A stretch of DNA of 64,000 nt from Beta vulgaris subsp. vulgaris (GCF_026745355.1 NC_079209.1:30865444-30929443), one strand, 5' to 3'. Positions 11,438-23,130 are shown, counted from the stretch's first letter. The notes: generated by a model not told the origin, from the letters alone. Made by a program: numbers and translations.

Positions 11438-11715
11438 GTTGGATTGCGCTAAATATTTTTGTTGGATTACTATGGAATTGTATTTATGATTTTTGTTGGG
11501 TTACTATGGAATTGGTGACATGTACAAAAAAGTAATATTGCTGCAGTTTATGGCCATAACCGCAGCAATATTACATGTCAGCAACGTTACATGTCACCAA
11601 AAAAATTAACTATTGTTGCGGTTTGGCCTAAAAAACCGCAACAATATTATTAATACCTATTGTTGCCCCCTTAATGGTTGCACGCCCAAAACCGCAGCAA
11701 TAGGGCACTTTTTGA

Positions 11716-11745
11716 CCGCAGCAAGTAGCATTTATTCTACTAGTG
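11716..11745 (-). repeat. CACTA-1 right terminal inverted repeat
   Basis: Inverted copy of the left end, finishing CATTTATTCTACTAGTG and followed by the target duplication GTG. Confidence 0.9.
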
Positions 11746-11748
11746 GTG

Positions 11749-12143
11749 GCATGAGGTAATTTGAATTCCTGTGACCTTCATTGAGGTTATAACACTTCAT
11801 GGTTAAACGTAACCAGTAGATATAAGCTAAAATGGACTCTCGTACCCTCATTCTTAATAGGTAAGGTCCTTGACGAGGGGTTCAGGTACATTTCCTGGCG
11901 GTCAAACGTGTCCTGGGCATCTAAAATATAAACAATTAAGAAGTTTCTTTAACGAGTACTTTCATACATGCACACATAACCCATTTGCACCCATACTAAA
12001 CCCTTAAATCAAGTTTTAATCCTAATTCACTTCTCCTAAATATTTTATGACTTGACTTCCTAAGCAAATTTTAAGTTTAAACCTATTTGATTCATTTTCC
12101 TTAATCTCTATATCTTAACAATTTTAATCTTTCCCTAGTTAAT
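11749..12143 (-). other. Chromovirus 5' leader
   Basis: Non-coding sequence between the CACTA insertion site and the primer-binding site. AT-rich, with no supported frame. Confidence 0.5.
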
Positions 12144-12163
12144 CTAAGTCTACTCTGATACCA
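12144..12163 (-). promoter_or_regulatory. Chromovirus primer-binding site (tRNA-Met)
   Basis: Minus strand reads TGGTATCAGAGTAGACTTAG four bases inside the LTR end. Its first eleven bases match the TGGTATCAGAGC primer site complementary to initiator tRNA-Met that many plant LTR elements use. Confidence 0.85.
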
Positions 12164-12167
12164 TTTC

Positions 12168-14724
12168 TGTAACACCCCCTCCGACCCGAAACCCTTTTTC
12201 ATTCGATAAACTCGGGGTTTTTTTTTTTTGGGAAAATAACTCCACGTGGGTTCGACTTGACGGGTGGTGCTACCGCCACAATTATCTCATTGGAAATTCA
12301 TTAATCAATACAACTACGTAAATTGTTCATTAAACATTACTAATTAATTAAGCGTTCAGAGTTCCAGCGAAAGCTAATCATATGCTAAGTGGATGACAAC
12401 TCTAAATGATCTCCCTTTTTGTTCTCCCGCTCGATCATCCACCTGCACAAATATATTGAAAAAGACAAGAGAGACGAGCTCCCAAAAATCAAAAACTCAG
12501 TAATTTCAAGTCCATCCTGTAAATTACTTAAGTTGAAAATACTTTGTAAAATAGTAGATTTTATAGTTTTGGAAGTCATAGCACATATACACATATAAAT
12601 ACGCTGAATAATGACATTAATAATTCAATTAATCCAGTTATTCAAGGAGAGGAAAGAGAACGCCAGTAAGCCTGGGTCAATCCCCTGTAACCACTTACTT
12701 CAACATAGTAGGTCGGGGAAACACCCTGTAACCACGTACGAAAAAATCATAATGGCCATAGCAGAGTCCCTACTGTGCACACCCCTTATACTTGGATCAC
12801 AACAAGATAGAAGGAAGACAGTAACAGAATAATCAGCATAGTAACCAGAGAACCTGTAGGGGTCGCTGAACCACTCATACAGGGCAACCTGTTCATCATT
12901 TCCCTCCGATATTTCACTTTACATGATTTACATCTTTTAATTAAGTCATCACATAAATCACATAACATTTGCGTCATCTTGTTCGATTTAGTGTGAACAT
13001 ATCATAATCTCAATCCATTCATAGGGATTTCAATAACTCATTTCAGAAACACAACCGTCACTTGATTTCATTTATCACTTCAAATTCATAATCATTTCAT
13101 TAGCACAAGTTCTTACCAATTCCAACTTCCATAAAGTTTCAATATTAATAACGATAATAATATTCATGATAATCATAAATATATATAGTGATAATAATCA
13201 TAATAATAATCATAGTAATATAGTAAGAATAATCATATCATTATCAAATGACATTAACCGATTTTAATAATGTTATAGTAAACCTCTTTATCATATCGTA
13301 CATCGTCCATAGTCATGATTCATAATCAAAATCCATAATCGCTGTTCATTTTGTCATTCGTATTCATAATCCACATTAAATCGATAACTCATAATTATAG
13401 TCCATACTTATAAATTTTATAAACACATAATAATCACGTAAACAATTCGTTTTACACTAGAGGGATCTATGTTTAGATGGACATCGGAGATTACCTCGTG
13501 ACGCGTGCCCAAAGTTAAATTCACGAACGTATTAGCGCTCTTGATAGTCCTTGTCTACGAAATCAGGGTTTACAATAAATATTAACGAGATCTAAGTTAG
13601 TTCCTAAATAACCCCTTTTTATAAAATAATCAATTTAAATAATTTAAATAACTTTAGAGAAATTCTTAATGAACTTAAGAGAGTTTATAAATCAAAGTTT
13701 TATAGTTTTCACACTATATATGAAATCATTTTAAATATTCACAAAACTTATTTCAACTTAATTTTTTTATTAACTTAAACAATTATTTTAAACATAGAAA
13801 ACTAACTTTATTTTACACCTTATTTTATTTTAGAAAATCAAGAAACATTTTTAAGTTGTAAAAGATTAAGTGAAACTAAATATATACTAGTTAATTATTG
13901 TAAGCTAGTTTAGGGGAAGTTATTGATTTGGGTTTTAAGAATAAAAGTAAACTAAGTAAAACTAATTAAACAAAAAGAATTCAGGGGGGCGAAGGAATTT
14001 TGTGGTGGTGTTTGGCCGACGCACGGCCAGTCTCAGGCAAGGGAGAATTCAGGTGGGGTTCGCGCGGGTCGAGGGTGGTTGGGCGACAGAAATGGGCGCA
14101 GGAGGACCACGACAGAAGGCTGCGACGGGGGGGGGGGGATTTGGCGATTTCCATTTGCTGCGATGGGTGGAACGGCTCGGTTGTGGTTCGAGGGTAGTCG
14201 AGTTTCCGGTGGTTTGAGGTGGTGGTGAGAAGGTGGTGGTTCGAAGGAGAAACAGAGAAGCAGAGAGGAGGTTGGTGTTTGGATTGAAATTTTTATTTTT
14301 ATCTTTTAAAAACGGAAATTCAGAAATTAAAGAGGGAGAGAGAAGAGTTGAAGCAAACCTTTTTTTTTTTTTGAGATTGTTTGCTTGAGGATTTTAGTGA
14401 GTGGGGTTCAGTATTTATAGTGGAGGTTGGTCAGAAAATTGGAGCTTGGTTAAGGCCATTTATGGTGGATGTGAGAGATGAGAGGGCTATGAAGTCTAGC
14501 CTTTGAAAATTTACCCCTAAATCTGATATTGTGGTTGGGAAAATTGAATTTCCACTGACAAAAGTTGAAAATTAATGACCCATTTAACTCATTTACTGCT
14601 GAATCAGAAGGAGAGGAAGGAGGGAGGAAGGTGGTGAAAACTGTTTTCACTTTTTCTTTTTGTTTTTTAATTTACCTTTTCTTCTGGGCTAAAAAAAAGT
14701 ATATGGATGGACAACTTGAACAAA
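12168..14724 (-). repeat. Chromovirus 5' LTR, cut at outer end
   Basis: Begins TGTAACACCCCCTCCGACCC. From 13271 to 14720 it repeats the left LTR (2634-4190) closely. A minus-strand TATAAATA lies at about 14412-14419. At 14725 the match stops abruptly and TNP2-transposase coding sequence begins; about 230 bp of LTR present at 4193-4422 is missing. A G-run is again present near 14127. Short open frames are shadows. Confidence 0.85.
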
Positions 14725-16397
14725 AATCTTTTCGACGTGCATGACATCTTAGTTGTGACAGATAAGCAAATCCTTCCAATATGGAAGCTCCCACACACTA
14801 TCTTGTTTTTTCCATCACCTGTTTTCCTTTTTTAATCTCTTCAAAGCCTCAGGACCATCAGTTGCTTTAGGTAGGTCCTTCACACACTGCCACAATTCCT
14901 CTCCTGACATTATATTAGGATTCATATCATTTTCCACTCGGTTCTTACAGATTGTTGTCATATTCTTTCGAAATAGGTGGTCAGAATGGAGAAATTGTCG
15001 ATGACAATCGAACCATGTGACTTTGCCCCTATGTTCAAGCCAGAATGCCTTGCTTCTCTCCATGCAATATGGACATGCCTTCTTTCCGACTGTAGACCAT
15101 CCGGATAACATACCATATGTGGGAAAATCACTAATGGTCCACAAAAGGGACGCCCGAAGCTTGAAGTTTTATTTCTTTGAGATGTCGTAGGTTATTGCCG
15201 CAATATACCACAAATGCTTCAACTCTTCAACCAGAGGTTGCATAAACACATCCAAGTTGTCTTTTGTATTATTAGGTCCAGGAACAAGCGAAGAAAGATA
15301 CATGAACAGTTTCTTCATGCACATAGATGGACGCAAATTGTAAGGTGTAAGAATGACAGGCCAACACGAATATTAGCCTCCAAATTTACCATATGGAGAG
15401 AAACCATCGGTGCATAGCCCAAGTATACCATTTCGAGGCTTTAAGGCGAAATCGGGAAAAGTTCTATCAAAGTGCTTTCAAGCTTCACTGTCACTTGAAT
15501 GTGCTAAGGTACCCTGCACTCGAGGATTGTCGACGTGCCATGTCATTTCCTTCGAAATGTTATTAGTTGCAAACAATTTTTGCAACATCGGAGTGATTGG
15601 AAAGCATATTAGGACTTTTGTAGGAATAAGCTTTCCCTTAGAATTCTTCTTATACCGATCACTTCCGCCTACGCTACACTTTTCTAAGTGTGCATTGTCC
15701 TTCCCAAACAACATATAACCCCTTGGGGATGTGTGTATCTTCTCATGTGGAAGTTCTAAGCCCTTTAGAACCTTCTTTGTGTCATAGAAAGTTCTACCCA
15801 TATGGTTATTGTCCGGGATCGCTTCATTAAACAAGGAAGCAAATCCATCAACAGACCTGTGTGGTAGGTTGTATTCACACTTCAAACTTGTTATTCTAGT
15901 AGCCATCTCCAACACAGACATCTTTCTCCCTTCATACAAAGGATTCTTTACTGCCTTGAGAAGGTCAAAGAACTTCTTAGCTTCAGCATTCGGTTCTTCT
16001 TCAACTTCTTTGGCTGAGTTTCCACTTCAAACATGGCACGATCTACAATATTCCCTTAAGGCATTCACAACCATATCTCGATATGATTTGACTTAGTAGA
16101 GGAGGAGGTGGAGCCCGTGGCACTTTCACCATGACATAACCAGTCAAAGTAATTCGGGGTAAAACCCTTCTTGTACAAATGTACTTTTACCGTGTCCACA
16201 TCCAAGTACCACATATTTCTACACCGGACGCATAGACATTTCATTTTCCCATTGTCATTGAATTGGAGATGTTGTAGACAAAACTCAATGAATTTATCTA
16301 CCCCATTGACAAACTCAATCCTGAGACAACTCCCATCAAGTCTCTTGTACATCCAACTACGCTCCTTCCTTTTCATAATTGAAACTTCTACACACAA
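14725..16397 (-). pseudogene. TNP2-type CACTA transposase, broken
   Basis: The N-terminal part (16397-16065) begins near MKRKERSWMYKRLDG and has the transposase-associated Cys pattern CLCVRCRN with WYLDVDTVKVHLYKKGF. The next piece (15939-15478) has YEGRKMSVLEMA and NLPHRSVDGFASLF. The core follows: GLCTDGFSPYGKFGG (about 15420), CWPVILTPYNLRPSMCMKK, VPGPNNTKDNLDVFMQPLVE, then LLWTISDFPTYGMLSGWS and KKACPYCMERSKAFW at 15144-15050. It ends in YWKDLLICHN and MHVEKIF at the junction. These are hallmark words of the Transposase_21/TNP2 family, which cuts CACTA ends. In-frame stops (after KFGG and after SKK) and frame changes show it is dead. Confidence 0.88.
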
Positions 16398-16399
16398 CT

Positions 16400-17700
16400 A
16401 ACAAGCATCAATTCTAATACATTCACTACTTATACCAAAATAATGAATACTTCATAAGGGTCATATTGGCCCTATGATACCCTTGATGATTGATCATATA
16501 CGTTAAATAAGCAAAAAGTCATTATCTTTTTTAAATTGATGTGTTGTATATGTTATTTCTAAAATTCAATACTTTAAATTTCTATACTTAAAACTCATAA
16601 TCATATAATCACATAGAAAAAGACTATAATCATATATATTATTTAAGCATATAGAAAAAGACTTCAATCTTAATCATAATAATATATTCATAATACCATA
16701 CACTTAATCATAACCATATACATTAATCATAATCTTCTCATAATCATGTACTATAATGATAATCAAATTTATAGCATAACTTCAATCATATACTATAATC
16801 ATATAGATTATTTAATCATAATCTTTAATGATACAATAATCATAATCATATACTTTAATATAATTCATACATTTTGAACAAAAATCATACACTTTTAAAA
16901 ATAATCATATACTTTATAAAAACCAAAAAGTAATTATCTTTTAAATTGATGTGTTGTGTAATGTTAGACGCTTTGTACATAAGAATCTATATAATCCTAC
17001 TAGTTAAAATATAGTTATAGTTTGCTTTCCATAACAATTAAATCCCATATGACTTTGTCTCTGAATGGAACTAATAAAAAATAGAAAGTCTCTACCTACA
17101 TATCTTAACTCGAAAACCTACTACTACAACAACAACTACTACAACAACGACAACTAGAACAACAACAACACCAACAAGAACAACAACAACAAACTTTAGC
17201 AAGAACAATTCAACAATAAATATAATAAATGTAACAAATGTAACATAAAAATTAGCAAATAGTATAATTCATTCAACAAAAAATTATCATATCATATAAT
17301 TGAATTAAACAACAAGTCATATCATATAATTTGACATACAATTATTTCATATAATTCAACAACAAAATATATTATATAATTAGCATATCATACCATATAA
17401 TTCAATAACAAGTAATTCATTCACAATAACAAATAACATACAATTATACCATGTAAATAATTCATTCAACAACAAAATCAATTAATTAAGTAAATACATA
17501 AAGAATAAAATAAAAAAGTTTTAAAAAAGGGGAAAATCAACCTGAAAAATGAATGCGACGGTAAATGCGACGGCGAGGTCGGAGGACAGCGAGATGGTCG
17601 GCGGTGAGAGGACATAGGTAGCAGCTCGGCGGCGAGGTGGTCGACGGTGAATGCGACGGCAAGCCAAGGCTGAGTTAGAAGAGAGAGACAACAATGGAGC
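16400..17700. other. AT-rich CACTA-2 5' non-coding region
   Basis: No gene seen. It holds TCATAATCATA-type degenerate repeats (16580-16930) and an ACAACA/ACTACAACA trinucleotide-rich tract at about 17120-17195. The GC content rises after 17530, where only low-complexity frames are found. Confidence 0.5.
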
Positions 17701-17715
17701 ACAAAGATGAGTGCG

Positions 17716-17722
<7 letters not shown>

Positions 17723-17778
<56 letters not shown>
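17723..17778. repeat. GA microsatellite
   Basis: Uninterrupted GA dinucleotides over about 56 bp. Confidence 0.97.
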
Positions 17779-17779
<1 letters not shown>

Positions 17780-17939
17780 AAAGGCGAGGGGGTCGCCGAC
17801 GACGAGAACACAGCCGAGTGAGAGGGGCAGCAACGGCGACGGCGTCGCAGTGAGAGTGATTAGGATTTGCGTCGTGAGTGGTTTAAGTCAAATGAGAGTG
17901 ATGGACTGAAGGCGTCAAATTTGGGAATTTAGTTAGATT

Positions 17940-18213
17940 TGATTTACCGATGGCCAGTCTGTCGGTAATATATAATGTCCGTCAGTAATTTGTTTTATTT
18001 TTAATTCATTCACAGCTCCTTATCGAAGATTCAACCAACCTTAATAAATTTAATCCGATGGTAATTACCGACAAAATCAACAAGCCATCGGTAATTTCAA
18101 TAATCCATCGGTAATTTGGCCGTCGAAAATGTCCGACGGTAATTTTTAAATTTACAGACGGGTAACTTGGCCGACGACAAAATTCGTCCAGAAAGACGCG
18201 GATTCTTATTGTG
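17940..18213 (-). repeat. CACTA-2 terminal and sub-terminal repeats
   Basis: Several copies of CCATCGGTAATT, GTCGGTAAT and CCGACGGTAAT in both orientations, ending at the outward terminus ...GATTCTTATTGTG at 18213. This dense array of short repeats next to the terminus is typical of En/Spm elements. Confidence 0.75.
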
Positions 18214-19261
18214 ATTTCAAAACTATTTTAAATTGTTTTAAAGATATAACAAGCCTTCAAACTTAATCAAATAAATTCTCCTTTCTTTAAAGTCAAACTA
18301 TTAATAATACATAATGAAAGATGTAATCCATAGTAACTATAACCTAATACCAATTACATTTTCTAATATGAACAAAAGCTATTAAATTATCCCCTCCTCA
18401 AAATGAGTTTTGTCCCCAAAACTCTTAAGTCCACTTCCATCCCGCATTTTCACTAACTAATCCTTAAATATACCAATACATCTATATTCACATAGATACA
18501 CATTGTCACATGAGCGCACAAAAGACCATACAATATCACACATGGCTTAAAATATGATAAAAGATACTTAAGAAGCATAACTACTCTTGAGCCATTCAAA
18601 GTTGTTTCATTATAAACCTAATATTTTCACTCTTTACTCTTAAGTAGATCATTTTTATTTTAAATCATCTTAAAACCCTTTCAAATTCTTTAGATGATAA
18701 AATAGACTTTCACTAGCTTAACCAAAATAAATTCTTTTTACATGAAATCCAACGAGCAATAATCTAACAATAGTTGCAACTCCATTACTAAACCAAAGCT
18801 ATTATACTCTTCCCCCCTTTTAAATAATTTAGTCCACAAAACTTAATCTCACTTCACCTTCATAAGAACCAATAATTTAACAATTGTTTTCCCATAAACT
18901 AGTTTTCACTCTCTATACTAGCCAATCAATTAACATAATTGAGAAAACAATAATTGTGGGGTTATAGATCCACAATTACGCTTCTCTTGCACACTCTATC
19001 ATATATTTACCTGAGCATGTGGTTTAAAATGTATATATATAACTATGTATATCCACATATTCGAAGACACATCAATATAAAAATCACATTGAATAACAAA
19101 TGTCAAATAACTCACATAACATTGACACATAACCGTAAGGCAAGCGTGAACACTCGACGACTTGGTTTATTTTACTGCTAACATTTACTCGAATCATTCT
19201 TCAACTTATTTAACTCTTATGTTTGGATATGGAGATCCATGCGTACCTAAAAACAAACCCC
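18214..19261 (-). other. Degenerate Ty3-like internal remnant
   Basis: AT-rich sequence. At 18385-18430 it contains CCCCTCCTCAAAATGAG followed by TTTTGTCCCCAAAACTC. Read leftward this resembles the end of chromovirus pol (GDKT..) followed by a polypurine tract. A similar but eroded copy lies at about 18800-18845. With the primer site at 19262 this suggests a nearly empty internal region. No usable frame remains. Confidence 0.4.
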
Positions 19262-19273
19262 GCTCTGATACCA
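19262..19273 (-). promoter_or_regulatory. tRNA-Met primer-binding site
   Basis: Minus strand reads TGGTATCAGAGC, an exact match to the plant initiator tRNA-Met primer site. It lies just inside a sequence starting TTTACAACCCGGATC that resembles an LTR edge. Confidence 0.7.
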
Positions 19274-19827
19274 TTTACAACCCGGATCTATGACAGACCT
19301 AATCAAGATCTAAGTGCAGTGGAAAACCTAATCCGGGCTATTACCATCGCACTCACCAAGAGTGTGGAGCTCAAAAACCTTGACTTATTAAAAAAATTTA
19401 GACTGTAATGACTATATTGAAACCTTTAAACTCTAATACACTATATTAAGTGAATGATCCTAAACTTTTAAAGAACTAGATTTGTTTTAAAATCCTAAAG
19501 AAAATTCGACAAAGTTCCATTTGTAATACGGAACGCCTAAAACTTAATTTAGGACTCGCATCCAATTCATAAACCTGTATCCTCAAAACCCAGCAACCAA
19601 AACCAGTCTAGACATTACAAACTCAAACCTTTAAAATTTAATTATAATTTAACTATTAACTATAATATTACAAAGTTGATCGTCCTCGCCGCGATACAAA
19701 TAGTATAAAGTATACAACAAACTTCCAACATCCAACTTTCTTTATAATACATTACCTTCATGTACCTGCATATACCGGGCATGTTGTATCAGCCAAACTA
19801 GCTGAACAAGACTTCATACCATAAAGC

Positions 19828-19829
<2 letters not shown>

Positions 19830-19884
<55 letters not shown>
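19830..19884. repeat. AT microsatellite
   Basis: Pure AT dinucleotide run of 55 bp. Confidence 0.97.
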
Positions 19885-19887
<3 letters not shown>

Positions 19888-20574
19888 GGTAGGACATATT
19901 AAACATATTCTACAAATCCTTTTCTTTCAAAGCATACAAATAAAAAAATAACAAACTTTATAAAATCTTTTCTTTATTTCTTCTCAAAAACAAATCCTTT
20001 CATTTCCTTCTTTGAAATCAACTCCTTTCTTTTTTTTTTTTTTTTTTTTGCCTTTTCTAAACAAATCCTTTCTTTCTTTTTCTTTCACGAAGAAAGAGTT
20101 ATAAATCTATGGAATGGAACAAACTTTCCTTACCTTTGGGCTAGCTAGGCCCTTCGGATAACTATAGACAAAGGCCCCTAATGTGCACATCCTACATACG
20201 GCCAAACTGTAGCAGAAGATCTAAGTCCGAGGTACTGATCAACGTACCCCCCAACTATTTTGTATCTGTAAAGTTGAACAAACCCGACGAAGTTCCAATT
20301 CCTTGAGATACCACTTAGGTAATCCCCACAACTTTGAAAACACAAAACTATTCTTGGAGATATCACATAGGCAATCCAATAACTTTACAAACATGAAAAC
20401 TATCGATAAACCTTTTTGGAATCTTGCAAATTTTTGATAACATTTTGTACTGTGGTTCGAAAACTGAACTTTCTATCGTTGGAGAAACATCCTCCAATTC
20501 AAACGAATCACAAGAAAAATTTACATGACAACCCTTTTAAAACTCTTCTTTTAAACTATAAAAGATTCTTTTAA

Positions 20575-20675
20575 GGAAAAATTGATTTTATCAGTCCCAA
20601 CTATGGGCGCCCTGATAAAAACAGTCCCAGCTTCAATTTATTTATGTTCAGTCCCAACTTTTGGGGTTATTTTAC
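20575..20675 (+). repeat. Left TIR of Mutator-like element
   Basis: Contains GTCCCAACTATGGGCGCCC, with the palindrome GGGCGCCC, and TCAGTCCCAACTTTTGGGG. The inverted copy is at about 21455-21553. Confidence 0.85.
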
Positions 20676-21454
20676 TATAATGTTCCAGGTTAACCAGTAA
20701 CCGGTTTAAGAGGTTACCTCCCCTTCCCACCTCCCCTTCCCCCTCCCCTCCCCTGCTCTAACCCCCCTTCCCACCTCCCCTTCCCCCTCCCTTGCCACCT
20801 CCCCTCCCCTCCCCTCCCCTGGTCTAACCCCCCCTCTCCCCTAACCCACCACCCCAACAACCCTAGCCCCAACACCCAGCCCCCCTCCCCCTCCCGCCAG
20901 TCACACAGCCCCCCCTCCCCTTCCACGCTAGTCGCGCAACACCCCTGCCCTTCCCCGCCAGTCACGCAACCCCCCTCCCCTCCCCTCCCTGTCCCTTCGC
21001 GCATAGTCCTCGTCGCCTCTTCTCAGTCGTCGTTCTTCATCTCCTCTCACCCAGCCCTCCTCGAGTCATCGCCTCCTCTCAGTGTTCGCCCCGTCGCCGT
21101 TGCAGCGGCGTTTGCGGGGGAAGAGGAGGGGAGGGGGTTGTGCAGCGGTTGTAGAAGAAGGGGAGGGGTGTTGCGGCAGTTGCAGGAAGGGGAGGGGCTC
21201 GGGGGGTGGGGAAAGGGGAGGGGTGCGGCAGTTGCAAGGGAGGGACTGCGAGGGGTGGGGAGGGGTGGTGGCTGCGGGGAGGGAGCTGGTGGGCTGGTGT
21301 TGGTGGTTTAGGGGGAGGGGCTGGGTGGCAGGGGAGGGGGTTGGGTGGCAAGGGAGAGGAGGAGGAGGAGGGAGCAGTGAGGAGATGAGGGAGGAAAGAG
21401 GAAGAAGAGTTTACCTGCTACAGCAGGTTAGAAACCTGCTGGGACCGTTATTGT

Positions 21455-21553
21455 AAAATACCCCCAAAAGTTGGGACTGAACAATAATAAATTGATGTTG
21501 GGACTGTTTTTATCAGGGCGCCCATAGTTGGGACTGATAAAATCAATTTTTCC
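21455..21553 (-). repeat. Right TIR of Mutator-like element
   Basis: Reverse complement of the left TIR with a few differences, including GGGCGCCCATAGTTGGGAC. Confidence 0.85.
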
Positions 21554-21562
21554 TTCTTTTAA

Positions 21563-23130
21563 AACTAAACTTCTATGTTTTCAAACAAACTCGACCAAAA
21601 TAAGTTTAAAACCCTTATAAAACTCTTCTCGTAATTATAAAAGATTTAGTAAGAAATATTACCTTTTAAACTTTGCTTGTAAGCTTATAAAACATTTAAG
21701 TAAGAAATTTTACCTTTTATGAATCATAGCAAGGCAACTACTTCTGTCCAAACAGCTCCTTAGTTAAACCAAAAGCTACAACATAAAATGTTTACTTTGT
21801 AAATAATAAAAGACTTGGTTTTAACTAACTCAGTTGTATAAAGCAATCAACCTTTCCTAGTTGCACATAAAACATTATCAAACAACATAAACCATGCAAA
21901 TGACTTCGTTATTCTAACTTGAACTTCCATTTAAGTGTCTAACTAAAACCTTTTACCAAATTATTTCAAATCACCTTACTTTATATACAAACATCTAACA
22001 TTCATAATATATATTTGGATAATTAAGAATTCATTACGAAACAATTATATGAAAAAGTAGAGTTTTAAAATGAGTTATACAAAATATAAATTTTGGGCAG
22101 AAACTTTAAATGAGCATAACTTCCTCCTAAGATATCTCAATCAAGTGTTTCTTAATCCTATCCTGAGTAAATTTTGATACAAACAACTTTAGTGATATAG
22201 CAGTTTTACTAAAAACGCCCAAAAACCGTCAAAACACGCAATTTACAAAACTGACCTATTTTACTTACGAATTACATCACTTTATTGTTCTACATAGCAT
22301 TAAGATACAAACCTCCCATTAAATCAAACCTTAAGCCATCCCAACTCACACTAACAAGTTTAAACATCATTTTACCAATCGAAACTAACTATTCTACTCA
22401 ATCAATTCATGCTCACGACCTTCAAATAAAAAACCCCAATTCAATTTCATTCACAAACCCTAAGTTCTTAAACTTGTGAAAAACTGAAATTATATTAAGA
22501 ACTTAACTTACCCACTATTATGGAAGATTAAGGATGAAGTAAGCCTGAAAATTTGATCATAAAACGCGCACTAAACTCCCTCAAACGAACAAAAACGTGC
22601 TCTTACTCCCTCCTCTTCGTGTGTTTTCGTTCTCTCTTCCTTCTTGTGCATATGTGCATCTGTTTCGACGCCATCGACGCTGTGAATGGCTTACCGGAGC
22701 CCGTAATCCTACATTTTCTCTTCTCTCTCCTTCAAACTCCATATTCCCCCTTTCCTCCTTTCTTCTCTCTTTCTCTGTTGTCTCTTTGCTGATGAAATCA
22801 ATATCATACTTCATCTTTTCCTTTTGTTTTCTTTCTTTTTATTTTTTTTTTATTTTTTCCACTTAAAACGATTAGTTCCTCCTATTCTTCCTTCTTCCTT
22901 CCACGTCTCTTTTTCTATTTATTTTTTTCCGTCTAATTTACTCTAATCTCCCCTTGTAATCTATTTAGCCCAACTACCACAAATCCCCCTCCTTTTACAC
23001 ATATATAAATACATCTATTTACTTGTTCAAAATATAATTTAAATACTAATACAACTTCCTATAAAATAATAATAACTCATACTCGTTAAAAGAATTAAAC
23101 TCAATATTTTTTTAAGTTATTCCATTAAAA
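21563..23130. other. Non-coding continuation of LTR-like sequence
   Basis: No gene seen. AT-rich to about 22560, then a CT-rich stretch (22600-22960). The open frames here are Ser/Phe/Leu-rich low-complexity readings. Confidence 0.4.

Larger units (their letters stand above)
7953..11745 (+). mobile_element. CACTA (En/Spm) element 1, non-autonomous, 3793 bp
   Basis: Ends are CACTAGTAGAATAAATG and the inverted CATTTATTCTACTAGTG. Over 30 bases the two ends differ at about two positions. The 3-bp target duplication GTG lies at 7950-7952 and 11746-11748. Many direct and inverted copies of ATTGCTGCGGTT lie within about 200 bp of each end (8060-8160 and 11530-11720), the usual sub-terminal transposase-binding array of CACTA elements. 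The interior holds one multi-exon gene (8166-11259) and a TA microsatellite (11388-11437). No TNP2-type catalytic transposase is present, so mobility would need a partner element. It is inserted in the leader ORF of the chromovirus. Confidence 0.92.
2634..14724 (-). mobile_element. Chromovirus-type Ty3/gypsy element, nested and deleted
   Basis: Two long direct copies (2634-4422 and 12168-14724) share runs of near-identical sequence, for example 2634-3300 with 13271-13950 and 3700-4190 with 14240-14720. LTR ends are TGTAACACC and GGTATTACA. A tRNA-Met primer site lies just inside the right copy, and gag, protease, RT and a chromodomain-like tail read leftward between the copies. The left copy lacks its first roughly 1.1 kb at 2634, and the right copy is cut at 14724. 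A CACTA element of 3793 bp occupies 7953-11745. RNase H and most of integrase are absent, so the element is non-autonomous. The chromodomain tail and tRNA-Met primer site fit the Tekay/Del branch; the branch is inference. Confidence 0.85.
14725..18213 (-). mobile_element. CACTA (En/Spm) element 2, 3' half missing
   Basis: The right end reads inward on the minus strand as CACAATAAGAATCCGCG. It is preceded by a field of CCGACGGTAAT / ATTACCGATGG sub-terminal repeats at about 17945-18170. TNP2-family transposase exons read leftward from 16397 until the coding sequence is cut at 14725. The other terminus and any second gene are missing, so target duplications cannot be tested. The first bases CACAA differ from canonical CACTA, which may be a mutation or a family variant. 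Confidence 0.8.
20575..21553. mobile_element. Mutator-like element, 979 bp, GC-rich interior
   Basis: Flanked by a perfect 9-bp direct repeat TTCTTTTAA (20566-20574 and 21554-21562), the target-duplication length of Mutator-like elements. The terminal inverted repeats are about 100 bp: GGAAAAATTGATTTTATCAG at the left against its reverse complement at the right, continuing through GTCCCAACTATGGGCGCCCT. The interior is strongly GC-rich in an AT-rich neighbourhood. About 20710-20995 is nearly all C/T plus A, and about 21115-21400 is nearly all G/A plus T. Open frames cross it on both strands but are low-complexity (Pro/Pro-His or Gly-rich) and not convincing proteins. It has no transposase, so it is non-autonomous, and it could be a Pack-MULE-like carrier of foreign sequence. 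Confidence 0.88.
19274..23130 (-). repeat. Probable Ty3-like LTR, degenerate, interrupted
   Basis: Follows the primer site at 19262, so it sits where a 5' LTR of a minus-strand element should be. It is AT-rich, non-coding, and contains an AT microsatellite and a 979-bp Mutator-like insertion. The left edge lacks the expected TG and the right edge merges into LINE sequence at about 23130, so its limits are uncertain. Confidence 0.4.

Noticed and set aside
17521..17909. Ser/Leu repeat and Arg/Glu repeat proteins
   Set aside because: Translations of the GA microsatellite in CACTA-2.
21079..21456. Gly-rich and Pro-rich open frames of 90-124 codons
   Set aside because: They reflect the strand-biased C/G composition of the Mutator-like element interior, occur on both strands and show no domain.
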